DNA from: Aestuariibius sp. HNIBRBA575
GTDB lineage: Bacteria; Pseudomonadota; Alphaproteobacteria; Rhodobacterales; Rhodobacteraceae
DNA: 64,000 nucleotides
Reading direction: 5' to 3'
NCBI RefSeq assembly: GCF_040932005.1
Contig: NZ_CP162414.1
Span: forward strand, 1,949,501-2,013,500
Part shown: positions 57,193 to 64,000 of the stretch, piece by piece
Layout of the letters: each line of letters begins with the position of its first letter
How positions within the stretch are numbered: the first letter of the stretch is position 1
Position numbers and translations under genes: made by a program
The notes under the pieces: generated by a model
Told to the model about the DNA's origin: nothing
The model's database searches: none
Seen by the model: only the letters and a program-made list of their open reading frames with translations

Positions 57193-58201
57193 TCTACCAA
57201 AAGATGCAACACGCACAGAGACGCCTTTGGTGCAAGTCAATGACCTGAAAATGCATTTTCCTATTCAATCGGGATTGTTGCGCCGTCAAACCGGCGCGGT
57301 AAAGGCGGTGGATGGGGTCAGTTTTGACATCTATCCGGGCGAAACCCTTGGATTGGTGGGGGAATCTGGCTGTGGCAAATCCACCTGCGGGCGGGCTGTG
57401 CTGCGGTTATATGACATCACCGGCGGCACGATCACGGTGGATGGCGACGAAATCGGCGATGTGCCTCAGGCCAGTTTACGCAGCAAACGTCCGACTATGC
57501 AGATGGTGTTTCAGGACCCGCAGGCATCGCTGAACCCACGTATGACCGTTCAGGCGATTATTCAGGAACCGCTGGATGAACACACCAAGCTATCCAAGAA
57601 AGAAAAGGCCGAAAAAGTCTATGAATTGATGGATGCGGTGGGGTTGAACCGTCGGTTTGCCGCGCGGTATCCACATGCGTTTTCCGGGGGGCAACGTCAA
57701 CGGATCGGCATTGCGCGGGCTTTGGCCTTGAACCCGAAATTCATTGTCTGTGACGAACCGATTGCGGCGTTGGACGTGTCCATTCAGGCGCAGGTCGTGA
57801 ATTTGCTTGAAGATTTGCAAAAACAATTTGGCCTGACATTCCTGTTTATTTCCCACGATCTGTCGATGGTGCGCCATATCGCAACCCGCGTGGCGGTCAT
57901 GTATCTGGGTAAAATCGTCGAATTGGCCGAACGCGAGGCGCTATATGCCGACCCATTGCACCCCTACACAAAGGCGTTGCTGTCGGCGGTTCCCGAACCC
58001 GACCCTGTGCTGCATGACAGCGCCGAACGCCAGATCCTGACCGGCGATGTCCCATCCCCATCCAACCCGCCGCTGGGGTGCAATTTCTGCACCCGTTGCC
58101 CGGCCGTGATGGAGATTTGTCACGAAAAAGACCCTGAATACAAAGAGGTGCTGCCCGGCCGTTTTGTGGCCTGTCACCACTATAATCAGACCGCGGGCTA
58201 A
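57185..58201 (+). CDS. oppF: Peptide ABC transporter ATPase (OppF/DppF)
   Basis: 338 residues. Walker [53 protein letters not shown] and a C-terminal Cys-rich segment (GCNFCTRCP). ATG at 57185 (GGGG seven bases upstream) overlaps oppD by 8 bases. Forms the ATPase heterodimer with OppD. Confidence 0.94.
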   Translation: MFDLPKDATRTETPLVQVNDLKMHFPIQSGLLRRQTGAVKAVDGVSFDIYPGETLGLVGESGCGKSTCGRAVLRLYDITGGTITVDGDEIGDVPQASLRSKRPTMQMVFQDPQASLNPRMTVQAIIQEPLDEHTKLSKKEKAEKVYELMDAVGLNRRFAARYPHAFSGGQRQRIGIARALALNPKFIVCDEPIAALDVSIQAQVVNLLEDLQKQFGLTFLFISHDLSMVRHIATRVAVMYLGKIVELAEREALYADPLHPYTKALLSAVPEPDPVLHDSAERQILTGDVPSPSNPPLGCNFCTRCPAVMEICHEKDPEYKEVLPGRFVACHHYNQTAG

Positions 58202-58245
58202 CCTGCGGCACGAGGCGAACAAGAGCGCTCAACATGGAGAAAACA

Positions 58246-59967
58246 ATGAAACTTAAGACAATTCTGATGGGAGCTGCGGCCAGTTTCGCACTTGCCCCGA
58301 TGGCCTTTGCGGATGGCCATGGCGGTGAACGCGGACGTGACGGCGAATTGCGGATCATCTATTGGCAAGCGCCATCCACGATGAACCCGTATCTGTCGGG
58401 CGGCACAAAAGAAACCGAAGCGGCGTCGCTGGTTATCGAACCGCTGGCCCGTTTTGCCAATACAGGTGAACTGGTTCCATGGTTGGTCGACGAAATCCCA
58501 ACGATCGAAAATGGCGGCGTGGCCGAAGACCTGACCTCGATCACATGGAAAATCTCCGAAGGCGTGACCTGGTCTGACGGCACAGCCCTGACCGCTGCGG
58601 ATGCGATTTTCACTTGGCAATATTGTACCCACCCCGAAGGTGGCTGTGCGCAGGCATCCTACTATGATGGCGTGACCAACGTAGAAGCGATTGATGACCG
58701 CACGATCAAAGTGACCTTTGATCAGCCAAAACCATTCCCCTACACTGCTTTTGTTGGCTCTGAGAGCCCGCTGATCCAAGCCGCGCAATTTGCCGATTGT
58801 CTGGGGGCGTCTGCGCCGGAATGTACGGATGCGAACTTTAGCCCCATTGGCACAGGCCCGTTTGTGGTTGACGAATTCCGCGCCAATGACGTGATCACCC
58901 TGTCGGCCAATGAAAACTTCCGCGAAGAGGGTAAACCTGCCTTTGCGAACGTGGTGTTCAAAGGCGGCGGTGACGCGGCTGCGGCGGCCCGGTCGGTGCT
59001 GGAAACCGCTGAATTTGACTATGCGTGGAACCTGCAGATTGATCCAACCGTTCTGTCTGACATGGAATCCGCCGGTAACGGCACTGTTGTGACGGCATTT
59101 GGGTCCTCGGTTGAACGTCTGATGATCAACCAAACCAACCCTGACAGCGCCCTTGGCGATGCCCGTTCCACCGTAGAAGGCGGCGCGCATCCGTTCCTGT
59201 CCGACAGCGAAGTTGTGCGTGCATTGTCCATGGCGATTGACCGCGAATTGCTGGTCGAAGTGGGCTATGGGTCCGGTGGTCAGGCCACCTGTAACGTGCT
59301 GCCTGCCCCTGCGATCTATGCCTCGACCGCCAATGATGCCTGCCTAGGTCAGGACATTGCCGGAGCGAATGCCCTGCTCGACAGCCTCGGTGTTGTTGAT
59401 ACAGATGGCGACGGTATCCGTGAAAAAGACGGCGTGCCATTGCGGGTTCTGTACCAGACATCCACAAATGCTGTGCGTCAGGATACCCAAGCCCTGATCA
59501 AACAGTGGTGGAGCGAAATCGGCGTTGAAACCGAGCTGCGCAATATTGATGCATCTGTGTTCTTTGGGGGTGATCCAGCAAGCCCGGACACATACCAGAA
59601 GTTCTATGCAGATATCGAAATGTACACCAACAACTTTGCCGGTGTTGACCCAGAGGCGTACATGGCCAACTGGCGCTGCAGCGACATCCCTTCCCCAGAA
59701 AGCCAGTGGCAAGGTGCGAACATTCAGCGGTTCTGTTCCGAAGAATATGACGCATTGGTCACCGAAATGGCAGGCACAGCATCGATCGAAGATCGCGCTG
59801 AGTTGGCCAAGAGCCTGAATGACCTGTTGGTTCAGTCCGGTTCCATGGTGCCGCTGGTGCACCGTGGTGGTGTATCCGCGCATGCCAATTCCCTAGAAGG
59901 CGTGTTGATCACCGACTGGGACAGTGAAATGTGGAACATCAAAGATTGGTCCCGTGCGGCTGAATAA
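58246..59967 (+). CDS. Peptide ABC transporter substrate-binding protein
   Basis: 573 residues, SBP family 5. Signal peptide (LMGAAASFALAPMAFA) from the ATG at 58246 with GGAG six bases before. The binding-protein core shows WKISEGVTWSDGTALTAADA, GTGPFVVDEF and VRALSMAIDRELL. The protein has several cysteines in the mature part, possibly disulfides. It captures peptides or similar ligands in the periplasm for OppBCDF; ligand class is not readable from sequence. Confidence 0.93.
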   Translation: MKLKTILMGAAASFALAPMAFADGHGGERGRDGELRIIYWQAPSTMNPYLSGGTKETEAASLVIEPLARFANTGELVPWLVDEIPTIENGGVAEDLTSITWKISEGVTWSDGTALTAADAIFTWQYCTHPEGGCAQASYYDGVTNVEAIDDRTIKVTFDQPKPFPYTAFVGSESPLIQAAQFADCLGASAPECTDANFSPIGTGPFVVDEFRANDVITLSANENFREEGKPAFANVVFKGGGDAAAAARSVLETAEFDYAWNLQIDPTVLSDMESAGNGTVVTAFGSSVERLMINQTNPDSALGDARSTVEGGAHPFLSDSEVVRALSMAIDRELLVEVGYGSGGQATCNVLPAPAIYASTANDACLGQDIAGANALLDSLGVVDTDGDGIREKDGVPLRVLYQTSTNAVRQDTQALIKQWWSEIGVETELRNIDASVFFGGDPASPDTYQKFYADIEMYTNNFAGVDPEAYMANWRCSDIPSPESQWQGANIQRFCSEEYDALVTEMAGTASIEDRAELAKSLNDLLVQSGSMVPLVHRGGVSAHANSLEGVLITDWDSEMWNIKDWSRAAE

Positions 59968-59999
59968 TCCAATTGGATAAAAAACGCACATCCACACTG

Positions 60000-60033
60000 G
60001 ATGCCCCGGTTTTACCATTTGAACCGGGGCATC
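60000..60033 (+). other. Long stem-loop between the binding-protein and permease genes
   Basis: gatgccccggtt (60000-60011) / aaccggggcatc (60022-60033): perfect 12-base GC-rich stem, 10-base loop, no T-run. It sits in the 106-base gap after the binding-protein gene. Such intra-operon hairpins commonly protect the upstream mRNA and keep binding protein in excess over permease. Confidence 0.7.
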
Positions 60034-60073
60034 TGACCAAGACCAACGCCCAAAGCGGCATTCCGGGGACCTG

Positions 60074-61093
60074 ATGCTGAATTTTGCAATCCGACGGCTG
60101 GCCATGGCCATCCCGACATTGATCTTCATTTCGTTGATCATTTTCCTTTTGCTGGACCTCGCGCCCGGTGATCCGACGGCGAACCTGCCGTTGACGATCT
60201 CGCACGAAGTTCGCGAACAAATCCGTCAGAGCCTCGGGCTCGGGGAACCTGTTCATATTCGCTATGTTTTATGGCTCAAACAGATCGTCTGGACCGAACC
60301 GATGTTCTATCTGGCGGATCTGGGCTGGGTGGATGCCCCTGAATCAGCGCGGCTGATTTCATGGCAAACCCGCGCGCCGGTGATGGACACTATTCTGGAA
60401 CGCCTGCCCCAAACCCTAAAGGTTGTGGGCCTGTCATATGTGGTTGGGGTGCTGATCGCCCTGCCCATCGGCATCATTTCCGCCTATCGCCAATATTCGG
60501 TGTTTGACCAGGTTGGGACCTTTGTGTCCATGGTTGGCTATTCCGTTCCACCGTTCTTTTCCGGTGTTCTGGCGATTGTGATCTTTTCGGTTTTGATCCC
60601 GCGCGACAGTATTTTCTGGTTGCCCTCAATCTATGATACCACGCTGCAAGTGGTTGATTGGGAAAGCTTTAAGTTACAAGCCCGTCAGATGGTTATGCCC
60701 GTGATGGTGCTGGCGTTGCAAACCACGGCACAGATCAGCCGGTTCATGCGTGCATCCATGTTGGATAACCTGAACCAAGATTACGTGCGCACCGCCCGCG
60801 CCAAAGGCCTGACCGAAAGCGTCGTGGTCATGGTGCATGTTTTGCGCAATTCGATGATCCCGGTTGTGACGGTGATTGCGCTGGGTATTCCGTCGATCTT
60901 TGGCGGGGCGATCATCACCGAACAAGTGTTCAAAGTGAACGGCATCGGCCAATATCTGATTGTCGCCATTCAGGCCAATGACATGCCGACCGTGCAAACA
61001 ATCACCTTCTTATTTGCCTTCTTGATTGTGATGTTCAACCTGATTGCCGACCTTCTTTATGGCGTGCTGGACCCGAGGATTCGCTATGACTGA
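60074..61093 (+). CDS. oppB: Peptide ABC transporter permease (OppB/DppB)
   Basis: 339 residues, about six helices. N-terminal LNFAIRRLAMAIPTLIFISLIIF and ATPase-docking EAA-like loop DYVRTARAKGLTESVVVMVHVLRN, with GGAIITEQVFKVNGIGQ near the end. Follows the stem-loop; overlaps oppC by 8 bases. Confidence 0.95.
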   Translation: MLNFAIRRLAMAIPTLIFISLIIFLLLDLAPGDPTANLPLTISHEVREQIRQSLGLGEPVHIRYVLWLKQIVWTEPMFYLADLGWVDAPESARLISWQTRAPVMDTILERLPQTLKVVGLSYVVGVLIALPIGIISAYRQYSVFDQVGTFVSMVGYSVPPFFSGVLAIVIFSVLIPRDSIFWLPSIYDTTLQVVDWESFKLQARQMVMPVMVLALQTTAQISRFMRASMLDNLNQDYVRTARAKGLTESVVVMVHVLRNSMIPVVTVIALGIPSIFGGAIITEQVFKVNGIGQYLIVAIQANDMPTVQTITFLFAFLIVMFNLIADLLYGVLDPRIRYD

Positions 61094-61988
61094 TCAAACG
61101 CAGATGCCCGAGGTCCGCAACCAATGGTGGGACGTCTGGGACCAGTTCAAATCCCACAAAGGCGCGTTAATTGGCGCGGCCTTTTTCATCCTGATCGTCG
61201 GAGGCGTGTTTCTGGGGCCATTTATCTGGTCCATCGACCCGACCTATATCGACATTCGTGCGCGCAATCAGGGGCCCAGCTGGGCGCATCCGTTTGGCAC
61301 GGACCAATTGGGGCGGGACACGCTGGCCCGCATGATGAAAGGTGGGCAAACATCGGTCGCCGTTGGGATGACGGCCATGTTGCTGGCCCTGTTCCTTGGC
61401 ACGTTGATTGGGGTTGTTGCGGGGTATTTCAAACGGTTGGACGGTGTGTTGATGCGCCTGACCGACCTGTTTTTAGCCCTGCCCCTATTGCCGTTGCTAT
61501 TGGTCATGGTGATGCTGTTTCGCGACAGCCTGAACGCCGCCTTTGGCCCGGAACAGGGGATATTCCTGCTGATCGTCGTGGCCATCGGGGTGACATCATG
61601 GATGCCAACCGCGCGGATTGTGCGCGGCGATGTCTTGGCGATCAAAGAACGGGAATTTGTGCTGGCCGCACGGTCCATCGGCACCCGGCCGGGGCGGATG
61701 ATCATGCGGCATATCCTGCCCAACGTGCTGTCGCCGATCATGGTCTCGGCCACGTTAGGGATTGCCAACGCGATCATCACCGAAAGCGCTTTGTCCTTCT
61801 TGGGGCTGGGCTTTCCCCCAGATTTCCCGACATGGGGCCGCCTGCTGTTTGATGCTCGTGACTTTATGCAGCAATATCCCGAACGGGTGATCTGGCCGGG
61901 TCTGGCGATTTCGCTGACCGTGCTGTCGGTGAATTATATCGGCGATGGGCTGCGCGATGCGCTGGATCCGCGGATCCGTGGTCTGTGA
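61086..61988 (+). CDS. oppC: Peptide ABC transporter permease (OppC/DppC)
   Basis: 300 residues. HPFGTDQLGRDTLARM is the OppC extracytoplasmic motif, and the EAA loop is EFVLAARSIGTRPGRMIMRHILPNV; the C-terminus ends NYIGDGLRDALDPR. ATG at 61086 inside the end of oppB, with GAGG seven bases before. Last gene of the operon, ending in a strong hairpin. Confidence 0.95.
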   Translation: MTDQTQMPEVRNQWWDVWDQFKSHKGALIGAAFFILIVGGVFLGPFIWSIDPTYIDIRARNQGPSWAHPFGTDQLGRDTLARMMKGGQTSVAVGMTAMLLALFLGTLIGVVAGYFKRLDGVLMRLTDLFLALPLLPLLLVMVMLFRDSLNAAFGPEQGIFLLIVVAIGVTSWMPTARIVRGDVLAIKEREFVLAARSIGTRPGRMIMRHILPNVLSPIMVSATLGIANAIITESALSFLGLGFPPDFPTWGRLLFDARDFMQQYPERVIWPGLAISLTVLSVNYIGDGLRDALDPRIRGL

Positions 61989-62018
61989 CACCGGGCTAGG
62001 TCCCACTATGTGACCAAC

Positions 62019-62056
62019 AAAAACGCCAGTTGCCCCGATTTGCAGCTGGCGTTTTT
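62019..62056. terminator. Bidirectional rho-independent terminator
   Basis: aaaaacgccagttgc (62019-62033) pairs with gcagctggcgttttt (62042-62056) over 15 bases with one G-T, 8-base loop, and T-runs on both strands. It ends the opp operon on the plus strand and overlaps the stop of the convergent GNAT gene, serving both. Confidence 0.92.
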
Positions 62057-62519
62057 AATCCGCGCGCGGCGCAATGCGGCGTTTCTGAAACCCGGTGCGT
62101 GATTGTTCGAACCCGGCCTGTTCATAAAATGCGTATGTCGTGGGATTTTTCGAACCGGTGCTCAGCATGATTTTATAGCAATCATGTTGCCAAGCGCGCG
62201 CACATGCGGCGTCCAAAATCTGGGTCCCATAGCCCGCCCCACGATGATCGGGATGGGTAACAACATTTTCGATCACAGCAAAGGGCGCGCCGCTGCGGGT
62301 CAAATTGGGGATGATAATCAACATGCAGGTGGCCGCGACAATGCCCGCAACTTCCCCGATAAACACACAAGAGCCGTCAAATGCCATCAACTTGGTCAGG
62401 TTTTTATGTGCGACGTCAGGTGGACATCGCGTGTCGTCCAAAGTCAAATGCGCCAACAAATCCAGAATCCGCTCTGAATCGTCAGTATCTGCAATTCGGA
62501 TTGAAAACGACTGGGTCAT
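62055..62519 (-). CDS. GNAT-family N-acetyltransferase
   Basis: 154 residues. Acetyl-CoA loop in NVVTHPDHRGAGYG (residues about 88-101) and the C-terminal TYAFYEQAGFEQ motif define a single GNAT fold. Substrate unknown. It begins 42 bases downstream of the remains of the OYE pseudogene. Confidence 0.88.
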   Translation of the reverse strand: MTQSFSIRIADTDDSERILDLLAHLTLDDTRCPPDVAHKNLTKLMAFDGSCVFIGEVAGIVAATCMLIIIPNLTRSGAPFAVIENVVTHPDHRGAGYGTQILDAACARAWQHDCYKIMLSTGSKNPTTYAFYEQAGFEQSRTGFQKRRIAPRAD

Positions 62520-62561
62520 TGCCCCCTCTTATCGGACCCGTTCAACAGCTTTGTGACCAAC

Positions 62562-63396
62562 CTAGTTTTTGGGATCTCCAAAGTGCTGTTGCCAAATACG
62601 GGTGCGTTTTTGATCACGGGCGTCATAATCTTTTATGGCCCGGCGAATATCCAAGTCCCACCCCGCGTCTTCTTCGCTGAACCCTCCGACAAGTTGGTCC
62701 GTCGCGTTAAGTTTCACCGCGATTGGGAAATTGGGCCCGACTACGTCCCGGATCGCGATGATTGTGTCCAGCAAAAGCCGGGCACGATTGGCAATTGTGC
62801 CACCATAGCTATCCTGTCGTTTGTTAAACAACGGCGACAAAAACTAGCCTAAGCAAAAAACCATGGGCCGCATGGACCTGAACGCCACCAAACCCAGCCT
62901 GTTGCGCCAAACGGGCCGTTTGCGCAAATTCAGCTGGGATTTGTGCAATGTCGTCTGTGGACAATGCTGCACAGCTCAGTCCGGGTAAATCAAGCGCGCT
63001 TGGTCCTTTGGCACAGCTGGTTGGCGCATATGACAGCGCGCCCGCATGCCCCAATTGCAGCCAAAGCTGCGCGTCATTTTCACGCCCCGAGGCGGCCAAT
63101 GTTTGAAAGCGATCCAGATCAGCCGCGGCGTTCAGCACCAAATTTCCGGGCTTTTCAGCAAAACCGGGCTGCCCCTGCACCTCTCCGATGATTGACGCGG
63201 CAACACCGCCAGAAGCCCAGCGTTGATAAAGCCGAAATTGCGAAACTGTAGGATGCCCGGTCCCGTCCCCCAAGGAATCAGACATGGCTGATTTCACGAT
63301 CCGGTTCTTCAACACCACCCCACAAGGCAATGTCAGGGGGGCAAACAGAAGTTCATTTTGCGGCGTGAGGTGTCCATTTGAAAACGAGGTTTTCAA
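62562..63396 (-). pseudogene. Old-yellow-enzyme (NADH:flavin oxidoreductase) pseudogene
   Basis: The first 190 codons (63396 to 62824) give a good OYE N-half: LFAPLTLPCGVVLKNRIVKSAMSD, QLGHAGALS, and GFGGVQVHAAHGFLL. There the frame is lost. The expected QFLSPLFNKR motif continues in another frame (SPLFNKRQDSYGG), separated by a one-base shift and an in-frame TAG at 62844-62846. After GGFSEEDA the remaining about 32 codons do not resemble OYE, so the C-terminal third is also missing. Not functional as an intact enzyme. Confidence 0.88.
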
Positions 63397-63436
63397 AGCA
63401 TCGCCCCCCCGTCAGCAATTGCAATCGCATGCCATT

Positions 63437-64000
63437 TTAATGGAATTTGTTTCGGATCGCCCGGACCATCAGCCAAACCAGAACCAAAACAGGGACAACC
63501 AGCCCTGCGGTGATCAATTCCTTGCTGATCCCTGCCCATTTCCCCAGCGGATACAGCGCATAAGCCCCCAGAGACACAGCATAATAGCTGATCGCAACGA
63601 CGGATAATCCTTCGACGGTTTGTTGCAATCGCAGCTGCAAATCGGCGCGTTTGTCCATGCTTTCTAACAAAGCTTGGTTCTGGGCAGACCGTTCCACATC
63701 CACCCGTGTGCGCAGCAATTCCCCCGCGCGACGGGCACGATCGGCCATGACTTGCAGGCGATCTTGGGTGCTGGCGACGGTGCGCATGGCGGGATCAAAC
63801 CGGCGCATCATAAATTCGCCAAAGGTCTGACGCCCTTTGAACCGTTGTTCGCGCAGCACAGCAACGCGTTGGTTCACAATGGTTTCATAGGCCCCGGTTG
63901 CCCCAAATCGAAACGATGATTTTGCGCTCAGATTTTCCAGTTCTGCAGAGACATCAATCAAAGCCGACAATGTAACCTCTGGTGCGGTGCCGGAAATTTC
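63437..64000 (-). CDS. DUF3422 family membrane protein, C-terminal part
   Basis: 188 codons, running open to the right edge, so the start is outside. A coiled helical stretch (DRLQVMADRARRAGELLRTRVD, QNQALLESMDKRADLQLRLQQTVEG) is followed by two membrane helices (SVVAISYYAVSLGAYALYPLG; ELITAGLVVPVLVLVWLMV) and a basic end. This is the DUF3422 C-terminus, an uncharacterised family common in proteobacteria. A TTG at 63970 is internal, not a start. Confidence 0.85.
   Translation of the reverse strand, partial: EISGTAPEVTLSALIDVSAELENLSAKSSFRFGATGAYETIVNQRVAVLREQRFKGRQTFGEFMMRRFDPAMRTVASTQDRLQVMADRARRAGELLRTRVDVERSAQNQALLESMDKRADLQLRLQQTVEGLSVVAISYYAVSLGAYALYPLGKWAGISKELITAGLVVPVLVLVWLMVRAIRNKFH

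Noticed and set aside
58198-59190. 330-codon minus-strand frame
   Set aside because: Antisense to the binding-protein gene, which has a signal peptide and family 5 motifs.
1-64000. CRISPR arrays, tRNA/rRNA genes, insertion sequences, prophage genes
   Set aside because: No regularly spaced repeats, no cloverleaf or rRNA-like stretches and no transposase or phage proteins in any frame examined.

Overview
The window is chromosomal DNA of an alphaproteobacterium of the order Rhodobacterales, most likely the Roseobacter group. This rests on the tatABC-DUF815 cluster, a Rhodobacter-type complex I cluster carrying accessory ORFs (DUF5333, DUF5337, an extended NuoE), a Hint-domain protein, a DUF3422 protein and the nuoN-birA-coaX-rnj tail. 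I cannot fix the genus. The DNA is almost fully coding: no intergenic gap exceeds 300 bases (the longest is about 270). I see no rRNA, tRNA, CRISPR array, insertion sequence or prophage.

Layout. 1-5771: the 3' end of an M23 peptidase gene, the Tat export operon, a WYL regulator, an orphan iron-type ABC ATPase and an AlkC-like DNA glycosylase. 5784-11974: an atypical SDR, a Hint protein, release factor 3, a DEAD-box helicase with a long leader, and a PEP-CTERM-type secreted protein. 12065-34580 (minus strand): complex I (nuoABCDEFGHIJKLMN) followed by birA, coaX and rnj. Interleaved in this cluster are a sulfotransferase, a 39-residue membrane ORF, a helix-hairpin-helix protein, DUF5337, DUF5333, two small lipoproteins and a cysteine-free CMD-like protein. 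Three terminator-like hairpins divide the cluster. 34850-43727: a diguanylate cyclase, then a complete leucine/isovalerate degradation operon (ivd, mccB, mccA, liuC, mvaB) with three passenger genes and a palindromic operator. 43865-53413: a DegT aminotransferase and a HAD phosphatase, glmU-glmS-alkD, moaA-waaA, a lipoprotein and a putative glycosyltransferase. 53470-61988: two M20 peptidases and a full peptide/opine-type ABC importer. 61989-64000: a GNAT, a decayed old-yellow-enzyme pseudogene and the 3' part of a DUF3422 gene.

How the genes work together. Genes are tightly packed with many 4-base ATGA/GTGA or TAATG overlaps, so translational coupling is the rule in the tat, nuo, liu and opp operons. 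The liu operon sends leucine carbon to acetyl-CoA and acetoacetate, and complex I re-oxidises the NADH formed. The opp importer and the M20 hydrolases fit peptide or acyl-amino-acid scavenging, as expected of a marine heterotroph.

The least explained material is the accessory gene set inside the complex I cluster. It includes the overlapping 39-residue membrane ORF between nuoD and nuoE, the sulfotransferase between nuoC and nuoD, and the same helix-hairpin-helix tail on NuoE and on its neighbour.
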